Assembly (NCBI RefSeq): GCF_039978735.1
Contig: NZ_JBDWAS010000014.1
Location: 124,001 to 188,000 of the forward strand
Source of the DNA: Maricaulis sp039978735
GTDB taxonomy: Bacteria > Pseudomonadota > Alphaproteobacteria > Caulobacterales > Maricaulaceae
Length of the DNA stretch: 64,000 nt
Reading direction: 5' to 3'
The notes under the pieces were generated by a model, which saw nothing but the letters and a program-made list of their open reading frames with translations, was not told the DNA's origin and ran no database searches. A program made the position numbers and the translations under genes. Within the stretch, counting starts at the first letter, position 1; each line of letters starts with the position of its first letter. This document shows positions 48,539 through 58,540 of the stretch, in pieces.

Positions 48539-49187
48539 CGGCCATTCCGGACCGATTTTCCGCGGCCGCCGCCGGGGTGTTCTTCTGGCGCTGTCCAGCC
48601 CGTCGGGGGCGGGCAAGACGACGCTGTCCAAGCGCCTGATCAGCCAGAATCCCGATGTCATTCTGTCCGTGTCGGCGACGACCCGCGATCCGCGCCCGGG
48701 CGAGGTCGACGGTCAGGACTACCACTTCATGTCCGTCGACGACTTCAAGGCGAAGGCGGCCGAGGGCGCGTTCTTCGAATGGGCAGAAGTGTTCGGCCGC
48801 TATTACGGCACGCCGAAAACACCGGTGATGGACGCCGTGGAAGAGGGCCGCGACGTGGTCTTCGACATCGACTGGCAGGGCGCCCGTGCGATCGCCGAAC
48901 AGGCACCGGAAGACACGGTGCGTGTCTTCATCCTGCCGCCTTCGCTGGCACTGCTGGAAGAGCGCCTGCGCAAGCGCGGCCAGGACACGCCGGAGATCAT
49001 CAAGGGCCGCATGGACCGCGCCAAGGACGAGATCTCGCACTGGCACGAATACGACTACATCATCGTCAATGACGACTTCGCCCGTGCGCTGGAAAAGCTC
49101 AGCCTGATCCTGCACGCCGAACGCCTCAAGCGCACCCGCCATCCCTGGCTCGACGATTTCGTCGACGCGATCATGGATGAAGAATAG
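48528..49187 (+). CDS. gmk: Guanylate kinase
   Basis: 219 residues from the ATG at 48528. P-loop SSPSGAGKTT (23-32), GMP-binding SVSATTRDPRPGEVDGQDYHF and WAEVFGRYYGTP, and the lid region. It phosphorylates GMP to GDP, complementing guaA at the window's left. Last gene of the fabD run, convergent with rsmA with only 11 nt between. Confidence 0.98.
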   Translation: MSSDGHSGPIFRGRRRGVLLALSSPSGAGKTTLSKRLISQNPDVILSVSATTRDPRPGEVDGQDYHFMSVDDFKAKAAEGAFFEWAEVFGRYYGTPKTPVMDAVEEGRDVVFDIDWQGARAIAEQAPEDTVRVFILPPSLALLEERLRKRGQDTPEIIKGRMDRAKDEISHWHEYDYIIVNDDFARALEKLSLILHAERLKRTRHPWLDDFVDAIMDEE

Positions 49188-49198
49188 GCGACAGGGCC

Positions 49199-50056
49199 TC
49201 AGCCCTTCGCGGCGCGCCAGGCCTCGGCCAGCCGCCGGAACCCGGCCACATCCACCGTTTCCGCCCGTGCGCCCGGATCGATGCCGGCTGCGATGAGCAG
49301 ATCTTCCGCGCTGGCGTTCGTCTGCCCGGCGGCCTGTGCCAGGCTGCGGCGCAGCGTCTTGCGGCGCTGGCCGAAGGCCGAGGCGGTGACAATGCCCAGC
49401 GCCTCGACATCGGCGAAGCGCTTGTCGTCCGGCAGCGGATCCAGCACCACGACAGCGCTGTCGACCTTGGGCGGCGGGGTGAAGGCCCGTGCGGGCACTT
49501 TCAGCCCCATACGCACATCACAGCGCGCCTGGGAGATCACGGCGAGGCGGCCATAGGCCTTTGTGCCCGGCGCCGCGACGACGCGGTCGGCGACCTCGCG
49601 CTGGAACATCAGCACCGCGCGCGACCACCACACCGGCTCCGCTTCGAGCCATTTGATCAGCAACAGCGTGCCGACATTGTAGGGCAGGTTGGACAGGATG
49701 ATCCGCGCGCCGTCGCGCGGCAGGCTGGCATCCTCGTCGACCTTGAGCGCATCGGCCTCGATGATGTCGAGACGCCCGCCACTGGCCGTGCCGATCTCGC
49801 CCAGCGCGCCCAGGAAGCGGCTGTCCTTCTCGATCACGGTCAGGGTTTTCGCCCCGGCTGCCAGGATGGCGCGGGTCAGTCCGCCGGGGCCGGGACCGAT
49901 CTCGACGGCGTGGGCCGCCGACATGTCGCCGGCCAGGCTGGCAATCTTGCCGGTCAGATTGAGGTCGAGCAGGAAGTGCTGGCCGAACGCCTTGTTGGCG
50001 CCCAGCCCGTGGGCGGCGATGACGTCGCGCAGCGGGGGCAGGGCGTCGAGGTTCAT
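49199..50056 (-). CDS. rsmA: 16S rRNA (adenine1518/1519-N6) dimethyltransferase
   Basis: 285 residues. SAM motif I EIGPGPGGLT (52-61), acidic motif VIEKDSR and the catalytic NLPYNVG (123-129). It dimethylates two adenines in helix 45 as a late 30S checkpoint. KAFGQHFLLD is the conserved N-terminal block. It overlaps pdxA by 4 nt, at the end of the lptF-lptG-lptD-surA-pdxA-rsmA series. Confidence 0.98.
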   Translation of the reverse strand: MNLDALPPLRDVIAAHGLGANKAFGQHFLLDLNLTGKIASLAGDMSAAHAVEIGPGPGGLTRAILAAGAKTLTVIEKDSRFLGALGEIGTASGGRLDIIEADALKVDEDASLPRDGARIILSNLPYNVGTLLLIKWLEAEPVWWSRAVLMFQREVADRVVAAPGTKAYGRLAVISQARCDVRMGLKVPARAFTPPPKVDSAVVVLDPLPDDKRFADVEALGIVTASAFGQRRKTLRRSLAQAAGQTNASAEDLLIAAGIDPGARAETVDVAGFRRLAEAWRAAKG

Positions 50057-51063
50057 CGGCGGTGCTCCGCAATCTCTGCGGCCTGTCGGATCGCCGCGAT
50101 CAGGCTGTCGGGACGTGCCACGCCCTGTCCGGCAATCGCGAAGGCGGTGCCGTGATCCGGCGAGGTCCGCACGATCGGCAGGCCCAGCGTGATGTTCACC
50201 CCGCCATGGAAGTCCAGCGTCTTCACCGGGATCAGGCCCTGATCGTGATAAAGGCAGACCGCGGCATCATATTGTGCGCGGGCCTCGGCGTGGAACATTG
50301 TGTCGGGCGGCAGGGCGTCGGTGATGTCGATCCCCTCGGCGCGCAGGGCGGCGGCGGCCGGATTGACGATCTCGATCTCCTCGCGGCCCAGGGCACCGCC
50401 TTCGCCCGCATGCGGGTTCAGGCCGGCCAGAGCCAGCCGCGGCGCGGCAATCCCGAAATCGCGGATGAGCGCATGATGGGTCAGGCGGGCAATCCCGGCG
50501 ATCCGCTCGGGCGTCAGCGCCGCAATTGCGTCACGCAGGGAGAGATGGATCGTCGCCAGCACCACGCGCAGCCCGCCGCCGGACAGCATCATGGCGGGGC
50601 CGCGCGGGCCCTCGACGGGAGCCTCGGCGGTCAGTTCGGCGAGATATTCGGTGTGACCGGGAAAGCTGAAGCCGGCCTCGTAGAGCACGGCCTTGGATAT
50701 CGGCGCGGTGACAAGGGCTGCAGCCTTGCTGTCGCGGCACAGGGCGACACCGGTCTCGATCGCGGACGTGATCGCGCGCGCATGGGCCGCATCGGGCTGG
50801 CCGGGCGTGACGGGTGCGGAACAGGTGTGCGGCGTGGGGAAAACGGCGAGACGGTCGCCGGGAAGCTGAGCGTCCGGAGCGTCGACAATGGCCGGCCCCG
50901 GAAGGCCGAGCCGGGCAGCGGTACTGGCGAAAACGCCCGGGTCGCCGAGGGCGAGCAGCGGAATGGATGTTCCCAGCTCTGCCCGGGCTTTCAGGATGAT
51001 CTCGGGGCCGATCCCGGCCGGATCACCCATCGAAACGACGATGGGTGAGCGCGCTGTCATCAC
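50053..51063 (-). CDS. pdxA: 4-hydroxythreonine-4-phosphate dehydrogenase
   Basis: 336 residues. NAD-dependent oxidation of phosphohydroxythreonine in the DXP-dependent vitamin B6 pathway. Conserved GDPAGIGPEI, metal-binding His in FPGHTEYLAEL and in YHDQGLIPVKTLDF, and NAGLNPHAGEGG-type block (LNPHAGEGGALGREE). It overlaps surA and rsmA by 4 nt each. Confidence 0.97.
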   Translation of the reverse strand: MMTARSPIVVSMGDPAGIGPEIILKARAELGTSIPLLALGDPGVFASTAARLGLPGPAIVDAPDAQLPGDRLAVFPTPHTCSAPVTPGQPDAAHARAITSAIETGVALCRDSKAAALVTAPISKAVLYEAGFSFPGHTEYLAELTAEAPVEGPRGPAMMLSGGGLRVVLATIHLSLRDAIAALTPERIAGIARLTHHALIRDFGIAAPRLALAGLNPHAGEGGALGREEIEIVNPAAAALRAEGIDITDALPPDTMFHAEARAQYDAAVCLYHDQGLIPVKTLDFHGGVNITLGLPIVRTSPDHGTAFAIAGQGVARPDSLIAAIRQAAEIAEHRR

Positions 51064-52352
51064 TCGCGGATCTCGATGGTCGCGTCGCGGCGCAGATCGC
51101 GCAGCCAGCGGCGCGCGAGCAGGGAGAGTTGCTGGCCACGCAGCTGCGATTCGACATCGTCGCGGCTGGGCACGCCGGGGCCGGTGATCGAGCGGTCACA
51201 GACGATCAGTGCGGTAAGGCCGGCGGGCGTATCGATCACCCCGGTGTTCTCGCCGGCATCAAGCGGTTCCAGCGCCTGGCGGATTTCGTCGCGCATGGCG
51301 TCGGCGCCGATGCTGCCGAGGGGCGTGTGGATGGCACCGTCGATACGCTCGGCGATTGCCTCGCTGGCCTCGCACTGCGGATTGTCCTGCAGCGCCCGCT
51401 CAAGGCGGCTGCGCGTATCGTCCGCTGCTGCGCTCTGGGGCACGGTGATCTGCACGAGATCATATTGCACTGAGGTCGTGCCGTCGCGCACGGAGACCAG
51501 TGCAATGACCATGAAGCCACCCGGGACCTGGACCGGATTTGACAGGGCACCACGGCCGCCGGACTGCTCGAACTGCCGTTGCATTTGCGGCATGATGGCG
51601 GCGACTTCCGGCTGCAATTCGGACAGCGCGACCCAGCCGATCTCTCCGTTGGCGGCGGCCGAGCTCGCATCGGAAAACTGCCGGGCCAGTTCCGGGAAGG
51701 ACGCGCCTTGCTGCAGCAGGTTCATCACATTGATGACCCGTTGCAGGGTTTCCTGTTCCTGACCGGGACGGCGCACCTCGAAAAACATCTCGTAGATGTA
51801 GTATTGCGGCTGCGAGGCGCTGGCGACGAGCCGTTCGAGTGCCAGTTCGATCTGCTGTTCGGAAATCCGGATGCGTGAGCCATAGCGGCCATTGACCAGG
51901 ATCTGCCAGGCGATTTCCGCCTCGATCTGGCTGCGCAGGGTCGACGGATCGATACCGGAATTCTGCAGATCGGCCAGGATCTCGTCGAGTGTTGTATTGT
52001 TCCGGGCCGCCAGATCCAGAAGCGAATTGTTGATTTCCTCGTCTTCGATCTCGATCTCGTATTGCCGGGCGGCCTGCATCTGCAGGTGTTCGTCAACGAG
52101 GCCGCGCAGGGCATCGTCCTGGATCCGGGCCAGCGTCTGTTCGTCGATCTGGGGAATGCGGGAGCTCGAAATGATCAGGCGCATCCGGTTGCGCACATCG
52201 ACCGTGGTGATCGGCTCGTCATTGACGAGCGCGGCGACGCCCTCCGTCGTCGACTGGGCATGTGCGCCACCGGCAAGCACCATGGCGGGCAACACCGTCA
52301 GGGCGGCAAACAGGGCGAAGACGAAGTTCTTGGCGGTCATAAGCAATCGCAT
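51060..52352 (-). CDS. surA: Periplasmic chaperone / peptidylprolyl isomerase SurA
   Basis: 430 residues, starting at the ATG at 52352 (52340 also possible). Signal peptide ends GGAHAQ. The N-terminal chaperone domain (GVAALVNDEPITTVDVRNRMRLII) is followed by one parvulin-type domain (QPQYYIYEMFFEVRRPGQEQ ... GEIGWVALSELQPEV) and a degenerate second one. It escorts outer-membrane proteins, including LptD, whose gene lies just upstream. Confidence 0.93.
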   Translation of the reverse strand: MRLLMTAKNFVFALFAALTVLPAMVLAGGAHAQSTTEGVAALVNDEPITTVDVRNRMRLIISSSRIPQIDEQTLARIQDDALRGLVDEHLQMQAARQYEIEIEDEEINNSLLDLAARNNTTLDEILADLQNSGIDPSTLRSQIEAEIAWQILVNGRYGSRIRISEQQIELALERLVASASQPQYYIYEMFFEVRRPGQEQETLQRVINVMNLLQQGASFPELARQFSDASSAAANGEIGWVALSELQPEVAAIMPQMQRQFEQSGGRGALSNPVQVPGGFMVIALVSVRDGTTSVQYDLVQITVPQSAAADDTRSRLERALQDNPQCEASEAIAERIDGAIHTPLGSIGADAMRDEIRQALEPLDAGENTGVIDTPAGLTALIVCDRSITGPGVPSRDDVESQLRGQQLSLLARRWLRDLRRDATIEIRE

Positions 52353-52409
52353 TTCGGTTCGGCGCGGAACATTACTCAAACTCGGCAGGGGCGCAATCAC
52401 GGGACACCG

Positions 52410-54611
52410 TTACTGGTCGGGATCCAGACTGCCCAGGGTGAAGAGGGTAATCCGGAACTGGATCGATTCCGAGGGGCCCAGGCTCTGGATTCCCAGATCC
52501 TCGCGTTGATAGACAATCTCGAACTGGGTGCACTCGTCACGATACATGAAGCCGGTCTCCTGGCGGCGCGACAGATCGAGGTCGATGTCGCGGGTCACAC
52601 GCGCCACCGCACTCCAGCGGTCGGTCATGCGCACGAGCACATCGGCACGCAGTTCACGCTGCGGTCCTCGAATGGCGGCGTCATCGCTGGTATCCAGATA
52701 ACCCAGCATGGCCCTGAACCGGTCGCCGCGGTAGAATACCGCCGCCTGCAGCGTGTTGACGTCGTAGTCTTCGGTGTCGAGGCGGGTCTGGATCTCGGCC
52801 GAGAACTGGGCGATGTCGATCTCGCCGGCGACGACATAATCGGAGCTTTCCTCGAACAGCCCGCTGGTCGGGCCGAAGGCGGCGTCGCCGTCGAAACGCT
52901 CGCTGCGGCCGGCGAAGGCGCGGAAACGGCCCGTTTCACCCCAGAAAGCCGTGGCGCGCAGGCCGTAATTGGCGCGCGTACCTTCTTCCCAGATGTCGTA
53001 GCCCGATGCCCGGACCGGCTCGAACAGCATGCTCTCGTCCAGATCGGTCGACAGCGTATCCTCATTGAGAATTCGGTTCCGCTCCGGGTCATCAGTCGCC
53101 GCCACAAGCGACAGGACCGGTTCGATCACCCAGTCGACCTGTTCGCCGGGGCGATAGAAGGGCCAGCTGAATTCTGTACCCACCAGGCCCAGCGCACGCG
53201 TGAAACTGTCGGTGTCGTCCTGGCCTGCCTGCACAGGCAGGTCGGCGAGATTGTAATAGTCCACACGGCCCAGCGCGAAGGGCTCGACCACCACGCCGCC
53301 GGGGGCGATCCAGCGCGTGCGCCAGTCGGCCGTCGCGCTGGCGCGGGTATAGTCTGAACCCAATTCGCGGGTCAGGTGCGTCGCATTGCCATTGAGCGAG
53401 ACACGGCCCCAGCCATCTGGCGCATCGACGATCTGCGTCACATCGATCTGCGGCGCCAGATGAGGCAGGGTGTCGTCGTTTACAACGGTCTGCAGCGACT
53501 GATAGGTCGCCGCCAGTACCGATCCATAGCGGTGCCGGGTCCGGTTTTCCACAAAGAGCTGGCTGACCAGCTGGCGGTTCACCGCCTCGATCGGCTGGCC
53601 GAGATCCTTGGCGCGTTCGGAAAAATCATAGCGGCGCAGGTGAAGATCGTCGGAGGCACGCTGGATGCCGAAACCCCAGCGCCAGTCCTCATTGATCTCG
53701 AAACGGCCGCCGCCGAACACATGCCAGCGCCACTCCTCTTCGCCAAAGCGTTCGCCGTCACTGTCGATTTCCGCTTCGCGCGTCACGCTGGCTTCGAACT
53801 CGGTAAAGCCCGACCAGAAGCGCTTGCGATACTCGGTGTAGAGAAGCGGATTCACATTGGTCATCACGCGCGGGGCGATGACGATGTCCTGCGACGGGGA
53901 CAGCGACCAGTAATAGGGCTGCTGGTAGACGAAACCGAGGCGCGAAGAGACGCCGATCTTGGGAAAGAGGAAGCCCGAGCGCCGCTCCGACGACGGGTCC
54001 GCATGGGCAAAGACCGGGGCGTAGAGCACCGGCACGCCAAGGATCTCCAGCCGCGCATCGCGGTAATAGATCATCTGCTCTTCGGCATTCTGGTGCACTT
54101 GGCGGGCCCGCAGACGCCAGGTCGGATTGCCTTCGCCGTTCTCGCACAGCTCGCACGCCGTGTAGTAGGCGTCGCGCAGCGTCATCGACGCATTCTCGTC
54201 GCGGATCGCCGAGGCGGCCGCGACGCGGCCATTGCGTTCCAGCCTGGATGCAAAGCCCAGCGCGATACCCGAGGACAGGGCCGAATCGAGCTCGACCTCG
54301 TCGGCGTATTGCGGGTAGGGGCCCTGGCCGATGATCACGACATGACCGCGGGCGATCACGCGATTGCTTTCGGGGTGGTATTCCAGCTCGTCCGCCATCA
54401 GCGTGCGGTCCTGCTGGCGTACGCGCACATTGCCGCGCGCGACATAGCCGCCCTCGGCGAGATCGTCGATCCGGTCGGCTTCCAGGTAGATGGGCGGGTC
54501 CGACGGTTCCGGCGTCTGCGCCAGCGCCTGGGCAGGAGCCGCCATCGCCAGCGCCGTCGTGCTCAACAAAACTGCCGCGAGGCGGCGAACCTGTGACGCC
54601 ATGCGCGTCAT
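52410..54611 (-). CDS. lptD: LPS assembly protein LptD
   Basis: 733 residues. Signal peptide (1-31). An LptA-like beta-jellyroll (YLEADRIDDLAEGGYVARGNVRV, LEYHPESNRVIARGHVVI) leads into the large C-terminal barrel (about 210-733), with two Cys (YTACELCENGEG) where the disulfides of LptD form. It inserts LPS into the outer leaflet. Gene order lptF-lptG-lptD-surA is the classic imp/ostA cluster. Confidence 0.95.
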   Translation of the reverse strand: MTRMASQVRRLAAVLLSTTALAMAAPAQALAQTPEPSDPPIYLEADRIDDLAEGGYVARGNVRVRQQDRTLMADELEYHPESNRVIARGHVVIIGQGPYPQYADEVELDSALSSGIALGFASRLERNGRVAAASAIRDENASMTLRDAYYTACELCENGEGNPTWRLRARQVHQNAEEQMIYYRDARLEILGVPVLYAPVFAHADPSSERRSGFLFPKIGVSSRLGFVYQQPYYWSLSPSQDIVIAPRVMTNVNPLLYTEYRKRFWSGFTEFEASVTREAEIDSDGERFGEEEWRWHVFGGGRFEINEDWRWGFGIQRASDDLHLRRYDFSERAKDLGQPIEAVNRQLVSQLFVENRTRHRYGSVLAATYQSLQTVVNDDTLPHLAPQIDVTQIVDAPDGWGRVSLNGNATHLTRELGSDYTRASATADWRTRWIAPGGVVVEPFALGRVDYYNLADLPVQAGQDDTDSFTRALGLVGTEFSWPFYRPGEQVDWVIEPVLSLVAATDDPERNRILNEDTLSTDLDESMLFEPVRASGYDIWEEGTRANYGLRATAFWGETGRFRAFAGRSERFDGDAAFGPTSGLFEESSDYVVAGEIDIAQFSAEIQTRLDTEDYDVNTLQAAVFYRGDRFRAMLGYLDTSDDAAIRGPQRELRADVLVRMTDRWSAVARVTRDIDLDLSRRQETGFMYRDECTQFEIVYQREDLGIQSLGPSESIQFRITLFTLGSLDPDQ

Positions 54612-54686
54612 CCCCTTGATCTGTCCCGAACCCCGGCCGAACGGATCGAACCTGACTAGCCGAACCCGTCGCCCGCGTCCATGCCG

Positions 54687-55784
54687 TCAGCCGTCTTCGG
54701 TCGACGCAATATAGGTCAGCGCCATCAGCGCGGTGATTGCCGGTGCCGCCCAGGCGGCCGTCAGCGGCGGCAGGGCGCCCGTCGCCCCGAAGGAGCTGAG
54801 GACTTCCTGGAAAAAGAACATCACGAAACCGGCCAGCCCGCCGACCAGTGCAAAGGCCGCGGCACCGCCCAGCCTGTGCAGGCGCAGCGTTGCGGCGGCG
54901 GCGATCAGTGTGGCCGCCAGCAGTGTCAGGGGCAGGGCCAGCAGGCCGTGCCAGCGCAGCTCGTAGCGCGCGGTCGCCAGACCGGCATCGCGGGCCGTGG
55001 CAATCAGGCCCGGAAGATCCCAGAAGGACACGCCCTGCGGCGAGCGTGCCCGCTCGAACAGCGCCTGGCGGTTGATCTGGGTGGGCAGGGTGATCATGCC
55101 GAGTTCCAGCGCGCTTTCATTGGGGAGGCGCTCGATCGCGTCTGAGACCTCCCAGAAGCCGTCCATCAGCTGCGCCGTGGCGCCGTCTATGCGGCGTTCC
55201 AGGCTGGGCACGCCGTCATTGCTCAGCGAGAAGTGATAGAAGGTCGGGCGCCGGACTTCCTGGCGGTTCTCTTCCAGTGCCATGGCGGAGATCACCGTGA
55301 AGCCGTCGGCCGTGGTCTCGCGCAGCCAGACTGGCTCTTCCACGCCCGGTGTCTGGCGCACATTCATCAGGGCGTCGCGGCGGCGCTGGAATTCGGCATT
55401 GCCGGCGGCGGCCAGCGGGTTGAGCGCCGTGGCGCCGATCACGCCGGCCACGACGGCAAACAGCATCGGCGCCGTCAGGATCCGCCAGGCCGACATGCCC
55501 GAGGCGCGCATCACGATCAGTTCGGAGCGGCGGTTCAGGCGGAAGAGCGAGGTCAGGATGCCGAACAGGAAGATGAAGGGCAGGGTGGTTTCCAGCAGCA
55601 GCGGCGTCTTCAGGAGGGTCAGACCCAGAAGGTCGAGCGTCGACACATCGACCCGCGTGCCGATGGCGCGGGACTGTTCGACGAAATCGACCAGCACGAT
55701 CACCGTGGTGATGGTCAGCAGCGCCAGACCCAGCCCGCTCAGCGTCTGGGTCAGCATGTAGCGATTGAGACGGCCGCCGGTCAT
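54687..55784 (-). CDS. lptG: LPS export permease LptG
   Basis: 365 residues, six membrane segments (three N-terminal, three C-terminal) around a periplasmic jellyroll. LNRYMLTQTLSGLGLALLTI, SELIVMRASGMSAWRI and the C-terminal GLAGFVMFFFQEVLSSFGATG are LptG hallmarks. With LptF and the ATPase LptB it extracts LPS from the inner membrane. Overlaps lptF by 4 nt. Confidence 0.96.
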   Translation of the reverse strand: MTGGRLNRYMLTQTLSGLGLALLTITTVIVLVDFVEQSRAIGTRVDVSTLDLLGLTLLKTPLLLETTLPFIFLFGILTSLFRLNRRSELIVMRASGMSAWRILTAPMLFAVVAGVIGATALNPLAAAGNAEFQRRRDALMNVRQTPGVEEPVWLRETTADGFTVISAMALEENRQEVRRPTFYHFSLSNDGVPSLERRIDGATAQLMDGFWEVSDAIERLPNESALELGMITLPTQINRQALFERARSPQGVSFWDLPGLIATARDAGLATARYELRWHGLLALPLTLLAATLIAAAATLRLHRLGGAAAFALVGGLAGFVMFFFQEVLSSFGATGALPPLTAAWAAPAITALMALTYIASTEDG

Positions 55785-56920
55785 GCGGTCACCTCCGGTC
55801 CGGCGAGCGGGGCGGTTTCGGCTGGCGGGTATTTGGGCCGGCGGCGGGCGGGCCAGTAGATCACGGCCAACGCACCGGCAATGCCCGCCAGCGGAATGAT
55901 GTACTGCATGGCATTCATGGCGCTGTCGTCGGCACTGGCCGACTGCACGCCGAAGCCGACCAGGCGCATCGTCATGCCGGCTGCCACAGCGATCATCACG
56001 CGGCGCGAATGGCCCATGCGCGAATGATCGCCGGCCAGGAAGGCGGCCGCGGCGATCAGCGCGAAGGCGATATTGTAGAGCGGTGCCGACAGGCGGTAAT
56101 GCGCTTCCGCCCAGGCCCGTTCGGGACCGCCGGTACGGGCGATCGTGCCGGCATCGGGCCAGATCAGCTCGTGCAGGAAGCGGTCGCTTTCCTTGAAGAA
56201 CATGGCGTCGACCGGGCCGATGAACTCGCCCAGATCGAACTCGGTGCGGTCGAAGGAGCCGTAGAACAGCTCGCCGGCCTCGTCGATCTGCTGGCGATTG
56301 CCGTCGATCAGCACCATCACCGAGCGGTCGTCGGTGCGCACCACCACGCCTTCGCGCGCGGTCAGCGTCGACTGTTCCTCGCCGCGCGTATCGTCGATCA
56401 GGATGTCCTGCATGCGGCCGGACCGGTCGCGGTCGCGGGCATAGATGGTCACACCATCGCCCAGCTGGGTGAAGGCGCCGGGCGTGATCAGGCTGGCGGC
56501 GACATCCGAACGCAGCTCGTGCAGCGAGCGGCGCATCTCGCGATAGGAAACCGGCTGGACGAAGAGGTTGATGGCGAGGTTGGCGATCATCACATAGACC
56601 GCCAGGCGCAGCACCGGCGTGATCATGCCGAACCGGCCGAGACCCGAGGCCTGCGTCACCACCAGCTCGCTGTCGCCGGACAGCCGGCTCAGCGTCGACA
56701 GCACGGCGACGAACAGTGCGAGCGGTACCAGGAGGGCGGTCAGATGCGGCAGCGCCAGCAGCGTGATCTTGATGAAGGTCAGTGCAGTTTCCGAATAGCC
56801 GGAGACCAGATCGACATTCGACAGCGACTGCGTGAGCAGTGCCAGTGCAGCGAAGGCCCCGACCGCGGTCAGGAAGGGCCAGAGCAATTGCTTGAAGAAA
56901 TACCGCTGAACGAGAATCAT
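55781..56920 (-). CDS. lptF: LPS export permease LptF
   Basis: 379 residues from the ATG at 56920 (MILVQRYFFKQLLWPFL); the frame stays open far upstream only as antisense of pepA. Six membrane segments with a central periplasmic domain; SGDSELVVTQASGLGR matches the coupling-helix region shared with LptG. First gene of the LPS-transport run, divergent from pepA over 123 nt. Confidence 0.96.
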   Translation of the reverse strand: MILVQRYFFKQLLWPFLTAVGAFAALALLTQSLSNVDLVSGYSETALTFIKITLLALPHLTALLVPLALFVAVLSTLSRLSGDSELVVTQASGLGRFGMITPVLRLAVYVMIANLAINLFVQPVSYREMRRSLHELRSDVAASLITPGAFTQLGDGVTIYARDRDRSGRMQDILIDDTRGEEQSTLTAREGVVVRTDDRSVMVLIDGNRQQIDEAGELFYGSFDRTEFDLGEFIGPVDAMFFKESDRFLHELIWPDAGTIARTGGPERAWAEAHYRLSAPLYNIAFALIAAAAFLAGDHSRMGHSRRVMIAVAAGMTMRLVGFGVQSASADDSAMNAMQYIIPLAGIAGALAVIYWPARRRPKYPPAETAPLAGPEVTA

Positions 56921-57043
56921 GATCCGGCTTGTGCTGCGCGATCCGCCTTCTATCTCACGTCGTGATCGGATACCACTTCCGCGACATATGTTTTTGCGCC
57001 CGGCTGACATGTCCGGGCCTTCGCCACACCGGAGAGGGAAGCC

Positions 57044-58528
57044 ATGAAAATCGAATTCGCCGCTGCCGCCAGCACGTCCGGAGCGATCGCCGTGCCGGTC
57101 TATGAGGGCGCGAGCCTGTCGGCTGCGGCCGAGACGCTGGACGGGGCGACCTCGGGCGCCGTGAAGCGGGCCGTGGCGGCTTCGCGCTTCTCCGGCAAGC
57201 CGGGCCAGACGCTCGAAATCGTGGCGCCGTCGGGGGTCGAGAACAGCCGCATCGTGCTGTTCGGCCTGGGCGAGAAGGACAAGCGCTCGGCCTCGACGCT
57301 GGAAAAGGCCGGTGCGGCCGTCGCCAAGCTGCTGCTGACCAGCGGCGAGACCAATGTCGCCGTCGCGCTCAATGGCGAGACCGATGCGGAGGGCGCGGCC
57401 CGCGCTGCGCTGGGTGCCCGTCTGGCCGCCTATCGCTACGACCAGTTCCGCACCAAGCTGAAGGACGACCAGAAGCCCTCGCTGGAAACCGTCTCCATCG
57501 TCGTCGACGACACGTCTGCGGCGGACAAGGAATGGGCGAGCTGGGGCGCTGTGGCCGACGGGGTCGACCTGGCGCGCGACGTCACCAACCTGCCGCCGAA
57601 CGTGCTGAACCCGGAAACCTACGCCAAGAAGATCGAGGGCCTGGCCGAGTTCGGCCTCGAGATCGAGATCCTCGACGAGGTCCACATGACCGAGCTGGGC
57701 ATGGGCGCGCTTCTGGGTGTCGGCCAGGGGTCGGAGTTCGAGAGCAAGATCGCCATCATGAAGTGGAATGGCGGCAAGGAGGGCGATGCCCCGCTGCTCT
57801 TCGTCGGCAAGGGCCTGACCTTTGACAGTGGCGGTATCTCGCTGAAGCCGGGTGCCGGCATGGACGAGATGCGCGGCGATATGGGCGGTTCGGCCGCCGT
57901 GGTCGGCCTGATGCGCGCCCTGGCCGGCCGCAAGGCCAACGTCAATGCCATCGGCATTGTCGGCCTGGTCGAGAACATGCCCGACGGCAATGCCCAGCGC
58001 CCGGGCGACATCGTCACCTCCATGTCCGGCCAGACGATCGAGATCCTCAATACCGACGCGGAAGGCCGTCTCGTGCTGGCCGATGTGCTCTGGTATTCCC
58101 AGGACCGGTTCAAGCCGAAGCTGATCATCGACCTGGCGACGCTGACCGGCGCCATGCTGATCGCGCTGGGCAATACCCGCGCCGGCATTTTCACCAATTC
58201 CGACGAGATCGCCGATCACCTGTCCAAGGCGGGCAATGACAGCGACGAGCCGGTGTGGCGGATGCCGCTGGGCCCGGACTATGAAAAGCACATCGAGACC
58301 AAGAATGCCGACATCAGGAATGTCGGCGAGGGCCGCCTGGCCGGCTCGATCTCGGCCGCGGAATTCCTCAAATGCTTCGTCAATGAGCGCCCGTGGTGCC
58401 ATATCGACATTGCCGGCACGGCGATGGGCGGCATGAGCCCGAAGGACGATCCGCGCCAGCCGAGCTGGGGCACCGGCTGGGGCGTGCGCATCCTCGACCG
58501 CTTCGTGCGCGACAATCACGAGGGCTAG
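57044..58528 (+). CDS. pepA: Leucyl aminopeptidase
   Basis: 494 residues, family M17. The N-terminal macro-like domain precedes the catalytic domain with VGKGLTFDSGGISLKP (Lys and Asp metal ligands) and the signature NTDAEGRLVL (near 336-345), plus two-metal Asp/Glu residues. It removes N-terminal residues from peptides in the cytosol; in E. coli it also binds DNA. GAGAGGGAAGCC precedes the start. Divergent from lptF, as in many proteobacteria. Confidence 0.97.
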   Translation: MKIEFAAAASTSGAIAVPVYEGASLSAAAETLDGATSGAVKRAVAASRFSGKPGQTLEIVAPSGVENSRIVLFGLGEKDKRSASTLEKAGAAVAKLLLTSGETNVAVALNGETDAEGAARAALGARLAAYRYDQFRTKLKDDQKPSLETVSIVVDDTSAADKEWASWGAVADGVDLARDVTNLPPNVLNPETYAKKIEGLAEFGLEIEILDEVHMTELGMGALLGVGQGSEFESKIAIMKWNGGKEGDAPLLFVGKGLTFDSGGISLKPGAGMDEMRGDMGGSAAVVGLMRALAGRKANVNAIGIVGLVENMPDGNAQRPGDIVTSMSGQTIEILNTDAEGRLVLADVLWYSQDRFKPKLIIDLATLTGAMLIALGNTRAGIFTNSDEIADHLSKAGNDSDEPVWRMPLGPDYEKHIETKNADIRNVGEGRLAGSISAAEFLKCFVNERPWCHIDIAGTAMGGMSPKDDPRQPSWGTGWGVRILDRFVRDNHEG

Positions 58529-58540
58529 GCCCGGCTTTCA

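Noticed and set aside
56921..58519. The lptF frame staying open 1,600 nt upstream over pepA
   Set aside because: The extension is antisense to pepA; LptF homology starts at 56920 with the usual N-terminus.
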